Assembly (NCBI RefSeq): GCF_012524115.1
Contig: NZ_JAAZWB010000070.1
Span: forward strand, 1-64,000
Source: Bacillus sp. RO1
Lineage (GTDB): Bacteria; Bacillota; Bacilli; Bacillales; Bacillaceae_I
Direction: 5' to 3'
Length of the DNA stretch: 64,000 nt
The position numbers and the translations under genes are program-made. The notes under the pieces were generated by a model. That model made no database searches. It saw only the letters and a program-made list of their open reading frames with translations, and was not told the origin of the DNA. Below, one piece after another: positions 17,942-27,031 of the stretch (position 1 is the first letter of the stretch; each line of letters begins with the position of its first letter).

Positions 17942-18948
17942 TCTTTAATGACAAGTAAACAATCATCTGCTTGAATTAACGTGTAAAGAGGAGGATTGAC
18001 CATGGTGTCTCCTCTTCTTTTTATACCTATAATGAGAATTTTCTTCTGTAGCATCTGATTGCTTAGTTTTTCAAATGTTGTTCCTACCATCTCTTTCTCC
18101 ACTTCTAAATACTTTAGTTTGCTTCCCTTCAGCTGATTCAACATATTTAACAAAGTATTGGACATACCATTAGACATCATACTGTTGGTCATCACATAAC
18201 TTGTAAACATATTTGTTTGGATTACTTCGTCAGCTCCAGCACGTTGAGCATTCTTGACTTGAGTAGAAGTCAAAATCTCAACGATTGTGTAAACTTCAGG
18301 ATTTAACCCTTTGACAGCCAATAATGTTAACACGGAGCTCATATCCGCTTGAACTTCATCCTTACTTTGATCGGCAGAGATGACAACAAATCCAGCACTT
18401 TTCACATTGGCAGAAAGTAATGTTTGATCATTACAGGGGTTTCCTTTAATAAAATGTACGTTTTGGTCATGAAGAGGGTTTTTCTCTAGCGTTGAATCAA
18501 TAAGTACAATTGATAAAGGTTTATTGCTCATGGAATTAATTTGCCTTAAAGTTTCTCTTACCCGCTCATTCCAACCAATAACGATAATATGTTCAGATCC
18601 TCGATAATCCACTTTGCCCTCCAAGTAATCATTTTGTGTTGCGATGGCACTTGCAGCCAGTGATACAAAATATGTAGTGACAAAACCTGTACCAAATAAT
18701 ATGAGAATAATAGCTAATGATCTCCCCGTGACAGTAACAGGAACATAATCTCCGTAACCTAAAGTAGCAGTAGTGACAATCGCCCACCATACTCCATCGA
18801 AAATGGAAGGAAATTCATCTGGTTCTATAAAATGAATAAGAAAACCGAAAGTAATATTGATGACAATTATGATGACTAATATCCTTGCTATTAAAGGCCA
18901 ATGTACAAACCTAAAAATGAGGGAAGTCTGTTCCTTGATTCTATCCAT
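17938..18948 (-). CDS. yugO: Potassium channel protein YugO (two-helix pore plus TrkA domain)
   Basis: A 336-residue membrane protein. Two transmembrane helices (about residues 20-42 and 76-100) flank a pore loop with the K+ selectivity filter TLGYGD near residue 64. A cytosolic RCK/TrkA-N domain follows (about residues 117-240, HIIVIGWNERVRETL), then a TrkA-C-like end. In B. subtilis YugO mediates K+ release used for electrical signalling in biofilms. It follows directly on the 18949 gene (TAG then ATG). Confidence 0.9.
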   Translation of the reverse strand: MDRIKEQTSLIFRFVHWPLIARILVIIIVINITFGFLIHFIEPDEFPSIFDGVWWAIVTTATLGYGDYVPVTVTGRSLAIILILFGTGFVTTYFVSLAASAIATQNDYLEGKVDYRGSEHIIVIGWNERVRETLRQINSMSNKPLSIVLIDSTLEKNPLHDQNVHFIKGNPCNDQTLLSANVKSAGFVVISADQSKDEVQADMSSVLTLLAVKGLNPEVYTIVEILTSTQVKNAQRAGADEVIQTNMFTSYVMTNSMMSNGMSNTLLNMLNQLKGSKLKYLEVEKEMVGTTFEKLSNQMLQKKILIIGIKRRGDTMVNPPLYTLIQADDCLLVIKD

Positions 18949-19197
18949 CTATTGCTCATCCCCTGAAGATATAAAAGAGAGCACTTCTTTAACAATGGAA
19001 TTGATTTTTTGGTTCAATGCCTCTTCCCCGTACTTTTGTTTTCCTGCTTCTATCAATTGAATGACATCATCATTAAAAGAAATAATAGGTTTATCTTCTT
19101 CAGACTCATTATAGAATTCAATAAACCTGTCTAGACTTTCATTCATCTGATCGATGGCTTCGCTCAATTGTTCTTTTTCTTCCTTCCTTATCTTCAT
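18949..19197 (-). CDS. Small helical protein in operon with yugO
   Basis: About 82 residues, highly charged and probably all-helical (KIRKEEKEQLSEAIDQMNES), without membrane segments. Its stop codon is directly followed by the yugO ATG, so the two are co-transcribed and probably coupled. I place the start at the ATG at 19197, six bases after GAGGTG; an in-frame GTG at 19206 is possible. Family not recognised. A role with the channel is inferred only from position. Confidence 0.7.
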   Translation of the reverse strand: MKIRKEEKEQLSEAIDQMNESLDRFIEFYNESEEDKPIISFNDDVIQLIEAGKQKYGEEALNQKINSIVKEVLSFISSGDEQ

Positions 19198-19328
19198 CTC
19201 CTTCACCTCTTATTTCATTGTTGACAAAATACCTTCAAACTTAAACTTAAAAGGGATAAAATGGTTTATTATTGGAAAAATAAGTGGGAATGACATGATG
19301 AATGAATAATGTATAGGGAGTGACGAGA

Positions 19329-19514
19329 ATGGATGAAGCACGTGCAAGACAAATACTATCCTCTTCCGCAACAATAGAGGTGACCTTTGAAGGGACAAAG
19401 GTATGGATTGATTCAGTAAGTGAGGATGGAAAGACTGCAACAGTTCATCTTCGTGGACCTGGAGAAGAGCGTACACAAGTTGCTGTTTCCGACTTAGTGG
19501 AATTAGGAGAATAA
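19329..19514 (+). CDS. sspH: H-type small acid-soluble spore protein
   Basis: A 61-residue protein matching the SspH family: DEARARQILSSSATIEVTFE at the N-terminus and a C-terminal acidic VSDLVELGE. Family members are minor spore-core proteins made in the forespore under sigma-F/sigma-G control. The ATG at 19329 follows AGGGAG; the frame is open three codons upstream from a GTG. No confident sigma-G promoter could be assigned by eye. Confidence 0.82.
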   Translation: MDEARARQILSSSATIEVTFEGTKVWIDSVSEDGKTATVHLRGPGEERTQVAVSDLVELGE

Positions 19515-19524
19515 CTAGAGTGGG

Positions 19525-19548
19525 ACTCAAATTTGAGTCTCTTTTTTT
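19525..19548 (+). terminator. Terminator of sspH
   Basis: GACTCAAATTTGAGTC is a continuous palindrome followed by a T-run (TCTTTTTTT). Confidence 0.75.
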
Positions 19549-19572
19549 AATTAAATGAAAACATATAATACG

Positions 19573-19655
19573 GTTGATTTCCATTCCATTCGCTTCGCTT
19601 GCCTGCGGTCCATTAGCCTCCCCGACTCCGTTGAGGCTACTGAAATAGTCATTGA
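19573..19655. repeat. Degenerate half-element next to repeat copy 4
   Basis: Starts GTTGATTTCC and contains CGCTTCGC and GCCTCC blocks like the main element, but the order and end differ. A related stretch at 41524-41600 precedes copy 9 at about the same distance, so this pair forms a compound unit. Confidence 0.5.
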
Positions 19656-19673
19656 TTTTAGATGTTGTTAAGA

Positions 19674-19807
19674 CACCGCTGTTGATTTCCGCAAATGGCG
19701 AAGACACCAGCGGGGGAGTAACGGTAGGTTGAGACCCCTGAAGCGCTGTGAGGAGACTCAAGCGCCGTCCCGCGGAAAGCGAAGCCATATGCGGAAAGGA
19801 ACAGCGG
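19674..19807 (+). repeat. Dispersed intergenic element, copy 4
   Basis: Runs from CACCGCTGTTGATTTCC to GGAACAGCGG. The left end has the sequence normally found at the other end in inverse orientation, so this copy looks like a recombinant of two halves. Confidence 0.9.
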
Positions 19808-19913
19808 CTGATAAGCCAGTACTACTTGTTTTTATTAACGAATGTGCTTGCTTTTGTTTGTTGTATTTAGAAGAAGGGTATCTATCTACTATCAATATGT
19901 GAGGTGATAGGAA

Positions 19914-20099
19914 ATGACTTCTTTTAATGAAACAGCGATTATTTCTTATGTGAAATCGAGGATAGAGGAGTATTGCAAGGAAATGGAGACCACTACGGCA
20001 GGAGACATTCAACATGACATAATCCTTGGTAAAATAGAAGCGTATAACGAATTCTTGGAGCAATTTGGCTACGATAGAGTCGCTTGTTCTCTAAAATGA
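19914..20099 (+). CDS. Small hypothetical protein, 61 residues
   Basis: A 61-residue, probably helical soluble protein (IISYVKSRIEEYCKEME). A good ribosome site, TGAGGTGATAGGAA, precedes the ATG and a terminator follows, so it is likely a real gene. No family recognised. Confidence 0.65.
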   Translation: MTSFNETAIISYVKSRIEEYCKEMETTTAGDIQHDIILGKIEAYNEFLEQFGYDRVACSLK

Positions 20100-20103
20100 T
20101 AGA

Positions 20104-20148
20104 CAAAAAAGGTGGCCCCAATAGAGAAACTTGGGAACCACCTTTTTA
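20104..20148. terminator. Bidirectional terminator
   Basis: AGGTGG pairs with CCACCT, with an inner CAA/TTG step. It is flanked by an A-run on the left and TTTTT on the right. It serves the 19914 gene and the convergent symporter gene. Confidence 0.85.
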
Positions 20149-20153
20149 TGGAT

Positions 20154-21314
20154 TTATTTAGACGCTGTAAGTCTATCAACGGCATTTGCAATGGCTCCGT
20201 CACCAGTTACATTACATGCTGTACCAAAACTATCTTGGGCAAGATAAAGAGCAATCATCAAGGATACCATTGTAGCATCAAACCCAAGCATTGACTGTAA
20301 TAGCCCGATAGCGGCCATCACAGCTCCACCAGGTACGCCAGGAGCAGCAATCATGGTTACACCAAGCATCATGATGAAAGGGAATACAATGAGCAGAGAG
20401 TAATCCATTCCATTAATAAACATGATCGCCATCGCGCACGATACAATTGTGATGGTACTACCTGACAAATGTATATTTGCAAGCAATGGAACAGTAAAAT
20501 CTGCTGTCTTTTCTTTTACCCCCATCTTCTTGGTTCGCTCGAGGGTAACTGGAATTGTTGATGCAGATGATTGTGTTCCAAGTGCGGTAAAATAAGCAGC
20601 CAGCATCGATTTAAGCATCACAAAAGGATTCTTTCGTGTCATGGCACCACTTACGGAGTATTGAAGAATTAACATAGTTACATGCAATAAGATAATCAAT
20701 ACAAATACTTTTGCAAACACATTGATAATCGTTTGAACTTGTCCACCGTAAGTCATGTTTGCAAAAATACCCAGAATATGGATTGGTAAAAGCGGAATGA
20801 TCACTTTAGAAATGACAAGTTCAATAACACTTCTGAACTCTATCATGACAGTCTTTAACGCTTGCCCTTTTATTGCTGACATACCTAAACCTAGTGTAAA
20901 TGCAATGATTAGTGCAGTCATCACTTCAAATGGTGCTGGGATTTCCAGTTCTAAGAAAGGTTTTAATAATGCTTCCTCTGGATTTTCCATTGTTCCTGTC
21001 AGGCTTGCGTTCTTTAATATAGTAGGATATAACCTACTCGTAGCAAAAAAGGCCAAGACTCCTGCTGCTATGGTAGATAGATAAGCAATGGAAGCAGTCA
21101 AACCAAGAAACTTTCCTGCTCCTTTTCCAATTTCTCCAATGCCTGGAGCAATGAATGCAATAATAATTAAAGGTATTGCAAATCCTAAAAAGTTTCCGAA
21201 TATCTCGTTAAACGTAACAAATATCTTAACGAACCATTCTGGTGCAAAACTTCCAATAGTCACACCTAAAATAATGGCAAGAATAATTCTGGGTAAAAGT
21301 CCGAATTTCCTCAT
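20154..21314 (-). CDS. Dicarboxylate/amino acid:cation symporter (DAACS family)
   Basis: A 386-residue membrane transporter of the GltP/DctA/SstT fold. GTQSSASTIPVTLE is the Ser-rich hairpin loop HP1, APGVPGGAVMAA is hairpin HP2, and NVTGDGAIANAVDR is the substrate- and Na+-binding helix 8. It imports acidic or small neutral amino acids or C4-dicarboxylates with cations; the exact substrate is open because the usual substrate-binding Arg is not obvious in helix 8. A cre-like site lies upstream at 21434. Confidence 0.88.
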   Translation of the reverse strand: MRKFGLLPRIILAIILGVTIGSFAPEWFVKIFVTFNEIFGNFLGFAIPLIIIAFIAPGIGEIGKGAGKFLGLTASIAYLSTIAAGVLAFFATSRLYPTILKNASLTGTMENPEEALLKPFLELEIPAPFEVMTALIIAFTLGLGMSAIKGQALKTVMIEFRSVIELVISKVIIPLLPIHILGIFANMTYGGQVQTIINVFAKVFVLIILLHVTMLILQYSVSGAMTRKNPFVMLKSMLAAYFTALGTQSSASTIPVTLERTKKMGVKEKTADFTVPLLANIHLSGSTITIVSCAMAIMFINGMDYSLLIVFPFIMMLGVTMIAAPGVPGGAVMAAIGLLQSMLGFDATMVSLMIALYLAQDSFGTACNVTGDGAIANAVDRLTASK

Positions 21315-21433
21315 GATGTCAGTGTCCTCCCTGTAAATACATTTGTATATGGTTTGTGAATATTGTATTATCTTACAAAAACAAATAAAAAAAGAAAAGT
21401 ACTAAATGATATATTTTTTAAAAAGTATTTTCC

Positions 21434-21447
21434 AGTAAACGCTTACT
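21434..21447. promoter_or_regulatory. Candidate cre (CcpA) site upstream of the symporter gene
   Basis: AGTAAACGCTTACT matches the palindromic cre consensus TGTAAACGCTTACA at all but the outermost bases (12 of 14). It lies about 120 bp upstream of the symporter start, a position suited to carbon catabolite control. Confidence 0.45.
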
Positions 21448-21621
21448 TCAAATATGTAAAGGTAATAGAAAGAAAAATTTTCAGGAAAATAGGTTTATAA
21501 AAAGATTAATAATGGGTACACTACTACAGAAAATCACCATCGATGCAGCAAATCTTGTATGTCTTCACCCGTAACAAAGTACACTTTTCTAATGGAAGTT
21601 ACTAGCAAAACCAAATAAAAC

Positions 21622-21650
21622 TTGATTTTTTGATATATAACCTCTATGAT
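21622..21650 (+). promoter_or_regulatory. Sigma-A promoter of the cold-shock gene
   Basis: TTGATT (21622-21627) and TATGAT (21645-21650) are separated by 17 bp. Transcription would begin near 21657, giving an untranslated leader of about 120 bases, as is usual for csp genes whose leaders fold as temperature-sensitive structures. The rest of the 21315-21620 gap is AT-rich and shows no gene. Confidence 0.65.
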
Positions 21651-21778
21651 TAAGTTAATTGTTTTTGTTCGGTAAGGCTGATAGAAGGAATTTACTTCAA
21701 TGTTTTTCGTCTTGAAAGATTATGCAGAGCAAGAATGGTAATACAATTGTGGACTGTTCCACTGTAGGAGGAAACATA

Positions 21779-21976
21779 ATGTTAGAAGGTAAAGTAAAAT
21801 GGTTCAACGCTGAAAAAGGTTTCGGATTCATCGAAGTTGAAGGACAAGACGATGTATTCGTACACTTCTCTGCTATCCAAGGCGAAGGTTTCAAATCTTT
21901 AGAAGAAGGTCAAACAGTAACTTTCGAAATCGAGCAAGGCGCTCGTGGACCTCAAGCAACTAACGTTCAAAAGTAA
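21779..21976 (+). CDS. cspB: Cold-shock protein (CspB type)
   Basis: A 65-residue single cold-shock domain, an OB-fold RNA/ssDNA chaperone. RNP1 (KGFGFIEV) and RNP2 (VFVHFSAI) are intact. The sequence is closest in wording to B. subtilis CspB ([20 protein letters not shown]). The ATG follows GGAGGAAACATA. A long leader and a strong terminator complete the unit. Confidence 0.95.
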   Translation: MLEGKVKWFNAEKGFGFIEVEGQDDVFVHFSAIQGEGFKSLEEGQTVTFEIEQGARGPQATNVQK

Positions 21977-21998
21977 TTTTGACATAAGTTGAGAAAAA

Positions 21999-22026
21999 GG
22001 CTCTCCATATGGAGGGTCTTTTTTTT
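21999..22026 (+). terminator. Terminator of the cold-shock gene
   Basis: GGCTCTCC pairs with GGAGGGTC (with G-T pairs) over a 4-base loop, followed by eight T. Confidence 0.85.
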
Positions 22027-22149
22027 ATGCTTTTTTTTAAAGATAAGAGAGTAAATGATCCGAGTGATTTCATTTACCTAGGGCATTATGAAGAGGGTAT
22101 TTACTCGCATTAACTGTAAAAGCACAAACGTTTCGTTCTAGTAATCTAT

Positions 22150-22277
22150 AGCTTTGATTGGAGCAAAAGGCGAATACTCCAGCGGGGGGAAACGGTAGTT
22201 TGAGACCCCACAGCGCAGCGAGGAGGCTCAAACACCGTCCCGCGGAAAGCGAAGCTATTTGCGGAAATCAATAGCGG
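22150..22277 (+). repeat. Dispersed intergenic element, copy 5
   Basis: Forward copy from AGCTTTGATTGGAGC to AATCAATAGCGG. It lies in the 490-bp gap between cspB and the PHA cluster, which shows no gene. Confidence 0.92.
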
Positions 22278-22464
22278 AGCATAACCAAGCAACTAAAAAG
22301 GAACTGGGGGGCCAGTTTTTTTACCTTTAATAGTTATTGTATTTTCCACCTCCACCATTTCATCATTTTATACACATCTTGAATAGTTCGCTACTATACT
22401 ATATGGAATCTACTAATCGTTACTAGATTGAAATAGGAAACTAGCATACAGAGGGGGACACATT

Positions 22465-23241
22465 ATGGATATAAAAGATTTGTTCAATCTAAAGAACAAG
22501 ACGGCCATTGTGACTGGTGGAGGAAAGGGGCTTGGGGAACAAATGGCTAATGCCCTTGCTGAGGCGGGGGCGAACGTTGTTGTATGTTCGCGTGACCTGG
22601 CATCCTGCCAAAAAGTAAGCGAGGACTTGAAACAAAAAGGTGTGAAATCACTTGCATATGCGTGTGATGTTACAAAAGAGGAAGAAATTCAACATGTAAT
22701 CGAGGAAACGGTAAGACACTTTGGAACGTTGGACATCCTTGTAAACAACAGTGGAACATCTTGGATGGCGCCAACATTAGACTTGCCGGCTGACAAGTGG
22801 GATAAAGTAATGAATGTTAATCTAAAGGGATTATTTTTATTTAGTCAAAAAGCGGCAAGAGTCATGCAAAAGCAAGGTAACGGAAAAATAATCAATATTG
22901 CATCTGTATCCGGAATGGGTGGGACAGACCCAAAACTAATGGACACCATTGCTTACAACACAAGCAAAGGAGGAGTCATTACATTTACAAAAGACCTTGC
23001 TGTAAAACTTGCTCCTTATAACATACAAGTCAATGCCATCGCACCAGGCATGTTTCCTACTAAAATTACCGAAAAAATAATAGAACACTCCGCTCCAATG
23101 TTAAAGGAACAGATCCCCGCAAAACGTTTTGGGCGTGAACACGATTTAAAGGGGGCAGTTGTTTTCTTATCCTCTCATGCATCGGATTACTGTGTGGGAC
23201 ACATTTTGGTGGTGGATGGAGGGATGACCTCCTTAATATGA
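22465..23241 (+). CDS. phaB: SDR-family reductase, probably acetoacetyl-CoA reductase of the PHA cluster
   Basis: A 258-residue short-chain dehydrogenase. The nucleotide-binding TGGGKGLG motif (residues 18-25), NNSG near residue 93, the catalytic Ser in ASVSGMGG, and Tyr-Lys in YNTSKGG (near residues 169-173) are present. Next to phaR- and phaC-like genes, the likely reaction is NADPH reduction of acetoacetyl-CoA to (R)-3-hydroxybutyryl-CoA. The SDR fold alone does not fix the substrate. The ATG follows AGAGGGGGA. Confidence 0.72.
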   Translation: MDIKDLFNLKNKTAIVTGGGKGLGEQMANALAEAGANVVVCSRDLASCQKVSEDLKQKGVKSLAYACDVTKEEEIQHVIEETVRHFGTLDILVNNSGTSWMAPTLDLPADKWDKVMNVNLKGLFLFSQKAARVMQKQGNGKIINIASVSGMGGTDPKLMDTIAYNTSKGGVITFTKDLAVKLAPYNIQVNAIAPGMFPTKITEKIIEHSAPMLKEQIPAKRFGREHDLKGAVVFLSSHASDYCVGHILVVDGGMTSLI

Positions 23242-23272
23242 GGTTGAATTGAAATGAAAGGGTGAATCAACC

Positions 23273-23716
23273 ATGTTGCATTCAAGCAATAAAAAAGATG
23301 AAAGGAAAAAAAAGGTAAAGGTTAAAGCGATAAAGATGGAAAACGCATGGAATGAAGCAATAAAGGCAGGACTGAACAAAGAGTCGGTATTTCGCATTGT
23401 TGGCCTAGAAAGCGAGTTAGAAGCAGAAAAATTACGAAAGATGAGGGAACTGGTAGAAGTGCTTTCGTTGAAATATAATTTTCCTACTAAAAACGATGTT
23501 GCCAATATTGCTAGGCTGCTTATCCAAATAGAAGAAAAAATTGATCGCCTAGAGGTACAGTTACAGGAAGAGAAAACCCCCTCGGGACAAAATCAAGAAA
23601 AGAAAATAGTAAAAGTAATCTTGGAAGATATGGCCGAACGTCAAGCGATAGTATCTTCCTTGCTTGGATATGATGAAAAGATTGTCCGTTCTTCGGTCAG
23701 TGATCAAGATGAATGA
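23273..23716 (+). CDS. phaR: PhaR/PhaE-like polyhydroxyalkanoate synthase subunit
   Basis: A 147-residue basic, helical protein without membrane segments. LKYNFPTKNDVANIARLLIQ followed by IEEKIDRLEVQLQ resembles the C-terminal region of PhaE/PhaR, the non-catalytic partner of class III/IV PHA synthases, including a short coiled coil. The end overlaps the phaC start (ATGAATGA), suggesting equal expression. The ribosome site (AAAGGGTG) is modest. Confidence 0.7.
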   Translation: MLHSSNKKDERKKKVKVKAIKMENAWNEAIKAGLNKESVFRIVGLESELEAEKLRKMRELVEVLSLKYNFPTKNDVANIARLLIQIEEKIDRLEVQLQEEKTPSGQNQEKKIVKVILEDMAERQAIVSSLLGYDEKIVRSSVSDQDE

Positions 23717-24743
23717 TTTTCAGTTGGATGCATGGAAAAAGGAAATGACTCATTACAATGAAACACCATATAAGGATGGAGTAACGGACAGACAAGCGAT
23801 TTGGAGAAAGAACAAAGCCACTCTCTGGTATTACAAAACACCTTCTAAAAAATATAATGTGCCTATTTTTATCATTTATTCACTGATTAATCAGCCCTTT
23901 ATCTTAGATATGTTACCTGGAGGAAGCACTATTGAAGCGCTTGTTAATAAAGGGTTTGATGTATATATGATTGATTTTGGCAAGCCGGGATTAGAGGATA
24001 GGGGCATGACCATAGATGATTACATCACAACGTATATTCAAGCTGGAGTAAGGGCTGCAATCAAACACTCCTCTGCAAAAGAGGTGACCATAATGGGCTA
24101 TTGCCTTGGTGGCACACTTGCAGCTATGTATGCATCTATAGCAAAGGAACCAATAAAAAATCTGATACTGTTTGTGACTCCAGTTGATTTCAGCAACCCA
24201 AGTTATTTTGATAAATGGGTAAAAGCATTGAGGGAAGAGGATATGGACCCCGCTCGTTATATCGATGAGCTCGGAATTATTCCACCATCTTATGTTGAGG
24301 CAGGTATACGTTTGATGACATCGCCTATTTATCTTACTCCTTATTTATCTCTATTGCTGAATAGTGGTGATGAAGCCTATGTTAAGAAATGGCACCGTTT
24401 TAATACATGGACTAAAGGACATATCCCTTTAACAAGTGGTGTTGCTAAGCAAATCATCGAGGATTTCACAAAGGGAAACAAGCTTATTAATAATGAAAGT
24501 AAAATCAATGGCCAACAAGCCCAGCTATCCAATATTAAAGCAAATCTACTTGTAGTAGGGACAGAAGGAGATCGGCTTGTGCCGCTTAATCACATTTTTC
24601 CTATTATGGATGAGGTGGCAAGTGTTGATAAAACAGCACACGTATTAACAGGCGGACATACAGGGACTTCTGTTAGAAATGGTAGACTCCCAGATTATTT
24701 GGATAGTTGGTTGCATGAGCGGTCAGAACCGCTAGATTCATAA
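23709..24743 (+). CDS. phaC: Polyhydroxyalkanoate synthase catalytic subunit PhaC (class III/IV)
   Basis: A 344-residue alpha/beta hydrolase-fold enzyme that polymerises (R)-3-hydroxyacyl-CoA into storage polyester. The lipase-like box is GYCLGG, with Cys as nucleophile (near residue 133), the hallmark of PHA synthases. The Asp is in GTEGDRLVPLNH and the His in TGGHTGTS. The N-terminus RQAIWRKNKATLWYYKTP resembles Bacillus PhaC. The start at 23709 has no clear ribosome site, so translation is probably coupled to phaR. Confidence 0.85.
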   Translation: MNDFQLDAWKKEMTHYNETPYKDGVTDRQAIWRKNKATLWYYKTPSKKYNVPIFIIYSLINQPFILDMLPGGSTIEALVNKGFDVYMIDFGKPGLEDRGMTIDDYITTYIQAGVRAAIKHSSAKEVTIMGYCLGGTLAAMYASIAKEPIKNLILFVTPVDFSNPSYFDKWVKALREEDMDPARYIDELGIIPPSYVEAGIRLMTSPIYLTPYLSLLLNSGDEAYVKKWHRFNTWTKGHIPLTSGVAKQIIEDFTKGNKLINNESKINGQQAQLSNIKANLLVVGTEGDRLVPLNHIFPIMDEVASVDKTAHVLTGGHTGTSVRNGRLPDYLDSWLHERSEPLDS

Positions 24744-24760
24744 ATGGGAGGGATAGATTA

Positions 24761-24871
24761 ATGAATGTTTTACATGAGAATTCAAAATGGGACATGAGCC
24801 CCTATGTAGAATACATGGGAATTGGAGCAACTGTTTTTATTCAATTTCTTATAGGCCTAAAAGAAAAATAG
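24761..24871 (+). CDS. 36-residue small protein following phaC
   Basis: ATG at 24761 lies behind GGGAGGGATAGATTA, a very good ribosome site, 17 bp after phaC. The protein begins MNVLHENSKWDMSPYVEYMG and ends in an amphipathic or hydrophobic helix (IGATVFIQFLIGLKEK). A terminator follows at once. It is probably the last gene of the pha operon. Family not recognised; a link to granules or the membrane is only inferred. Confidence 0.6.
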   Translation: MNVLHENSKWDMSPYVEYMGIGATVFIQFLIGLKEK

Positions 24872-24876
24872 TAGTA

Positions 24877-24906
24877 GGGAAGCTTTTTGCTTCTCTCTTT
24901 TTTATT
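24877..24906 (+). terminator. Terminator of the pha operon
   Basis: GGGAAGC pairs with GCTTCTC over a T-rich loop and is followed by TCTTTTTTATT. From here to 25331 no gene is evident; the DNA is AT-rich with several stop codons in all frames. Confidence 0.75.
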
Positions 24907-25338
24907 CAAAAATGAATGTTAAGCTCGGTAAATATTGTAAAGTTTTCATAGGAGATACATTATTTTAATAAAAGGTATCTTATTTTTATGTAATTTATCA
25001 AAAAGTAGAAAAAAGCTTATGAAATAAGGGTATATTGGTTTGAAAGGAGCAGAATAGCTACATGAAAAGTGCTATTTTGAGTGGTTGTTCAATAGTGTTT
25101 AGATGTAAAATAGCTAAGCATACATAATGAATATAAGAAACATTTAGGTTCAAATAATTGAGTATAAAAGATATAATGCATATAGTACAAGTTCTAATGT
25201 GCTATTACATAGAAAATACAGGCTTGTGTGGTTATGACTATCACCTACCTTTAAACTTTCTTATATGAGGTAAGTCATGTTGATAATATGTTTCTTATAT
25301 GATTGTAGTACATCCTTTAATAAGAAAAGATAAGGAGG

Positions 25339-27003
25339 TTGAAGATAATCGGGGTTAATTTAATACAACGTGAACGTAAATCTCTTCATGTATCTAAGGG
25401 ATTTATCCTTTTTGATTCGGACCTCAAAGTAAATACAATGGATGATGGGGCGATGAATTTACTTGGACTTGGAAACTCAAATCATTTGGTAAAAGGGAAA
25501 TTACTCTCTGAACTTATGAATAAAGATGCATTTAATATATTACTTAAATATACATACAGTGTAATACAAGAAGGCATTTTCGCGCAACACGAAATACAAC
25601 TTTCTGAAAATCCGATTCAATGGTTTAAGGTGATTATCTACCCTATAGATGCAAGTCACTTTTCTATGCTCTTTTTAGAAATTACAAGGCAGAAAGAGTT
25701 GGAAGCAGAGCTTAGCAAACAGACTGATAATCTTAACGTGTTAAATGAATCTGCTGCCATGTTGAGTTCAATAAAGGATCCGAAAGAACTACTAGATTCC
25801 CTATTTCATAAACTATCACAAGTGTTGGACCTTGATATCTATATTAATTATAGCTGGAACAAGGAGCAGAATTGTCTTGTGTTAACAAACCATCAAGGTA
25901 TTGGCAAAGAAGAAGTGGAAACTTTCAGGTATCTTGAAAAAGGATCTGCTGTGTGTGGTACGGTTGCAAAATATAACAAAAGAATGGTTTTTGAGAATGT
26001 CGATGAGTGCGAGGATCAGCTGTTAGATTTAATCCGTCCTTTAGGAATAAAAGCATATGTGTGTGAACCTTTACTATCATTTGGAGAGCTTGTTGGTACC
26101 ATTTCCTTTGGTTCTAAGAAACGTTCTTCTTTTACATCAGAAGAACTTGATTTAATTCATTCTATTTGTCATCAGGTAACCATCGTTTTAGATCGAATGA
26201 CAAAAGTGGACGAGTTGACTCAAAACACAGAAACATTGGAAGTGGCAAATCTGCATCTTAAAGAAAATGAGAAAAAGTTACGGCTTATCATTGAAAGAAA
26301 TGAAGCAGAGAGAGAGAGTAATACCAAAACGAATTTCCTGGCAATGATCAGTCATGAGTTGAGGACGCCATTGAACTCTATTATTGGATACAGTCAAGTT
26401 TTAGAGAATGATCAAAAAGATCCTCTCACAGACAAGCAAAAAACTAGGCTGGCCAAAATATTAAGTTCCAGCAGGCATCTACTGCAACTAATCAACAACA
26501 TCTTAGAGCTTATTAGAATTGATACAAAACCAGAAACAATTAAAACAAATGTAAAATCAGTTCATATAAAAGATGCTGTTTGGGATAGCTTGCATTCTGT
26601 TAGTAATAATGCAAAGGATAAAGGGATTTCTCTTCACATCGAAAAAGATGTAGAAGATATTGCCATTGAAATTGATCCTATACGTTTTCAACAAGTCATG
26701 GTCAATCTATTAAATAATGCCATTAAATATAATAAAAAGAATGGTGCTGTTACCCTCTATTGGAGAGTAGATGGCAGATATTTAGCTATCTTTGTTAAAG
26801 ATTCGGGAATTGGAATCCCACAAAGACACCAAGAGAATATCTTTGAACCATTTTACAGAGTGAATCATGCCATACCAGGGATTGAAGGGACAGGCATTGG
26901 TTTGACTCTCGTAAAGCAGAATGTTTTAGAAATGAAGGGAACAGTCGGCGTTTCAAGTATAGAGGGAACAGGGAGTACCTTCTGGGTGAAGGTGCCAATA
27001 TAA
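25339..27003 (+). CDS. Soluble hybrid-sensor histidine kinase (PAS-like, GAF, HisKA, HATPase)
   Basis: About 554 residues and no membrane helix. Residues 15-115 look PAS-like and residues 140-290 are GAF-like (KGSAVCGTVAKYNKRMVFENV). A HisKA dimerisation domain holds the phospho-acceptor His in FLAMISHELRTPLNSIIGYS (near residue 338). The ATPase domain has the N box (NLLNNAIKYN) and the G boxes (DSGIGIP, EGTGIGLTLV). It phosphorylates the LytTR regulator just downstream by inference. The given start is TTG at 25339, which touches AAGGAGG directly; ATA at 25345 or ATC at 25348 has better spacing, so the true start is uncertain. Confidence 0.85.
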   Translation: MKIIGVNLIQRERKSLHVSKGFILFDSDLKVNTMDDGAMNLLGLGNSNHLVKGKLLSELMNKDAFNILLKYTYSVIQEGIFAQHEIQLSENPIQWFKVIIYPIDASHFSMLFLEITRQKELEAELSKQTDNLNVLNESAAMLSSIKDPKELLDSLFHKLSQVLDLDIYINYSWNKEQNCLVLTNHQGIGKEEVETFRYLEKGSAVCGTVAKYNKRMVFENVDECEDQLLDLIRPLGIKAYVCEPLLSFGELVGTISFGSKKRSSFTSEELDLIHSICHQVTIVLDRMTKVDELTQNTETLEVANLHLKENEKKLRLIIERNEAERESNTKTNFLAMISHELRTPLNSIIGYSQVLENDQKDPLTDKQKTRLAKILSSSRHLLQLINNILELIRIDTKPETIKTNVKSVHIKDAVWDSLHSVSNNAKDKGISLHIEKDVEDIAIEIDPIRFQQVMVNLLNNAIKYNKKNGAVTLYWRVDGRYLAIFVKDSGIGIPQRHQENIFEPFYRVNHAIPGIEGTGIGLTLVKQNVLEMKGTVGVSSIEGTGSTFWVKVPI

Positions 27004-27031
27004 TACATCGAAAGAAAGGGGTTTTCTTCGA

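Noticed and set aside
19210-19788. Minus-strand 192-codon frame
   Set aside because: It starts in repeat copy 4 and lies antisense to sspH; typical spurious frame from the repeat.
25062-25127. 21-codon frame behind AAAGGAGC
   Set aside because: The ribosome site is 13 bases away, the peptide is unremarkable, and no promoter or terminator frames it.
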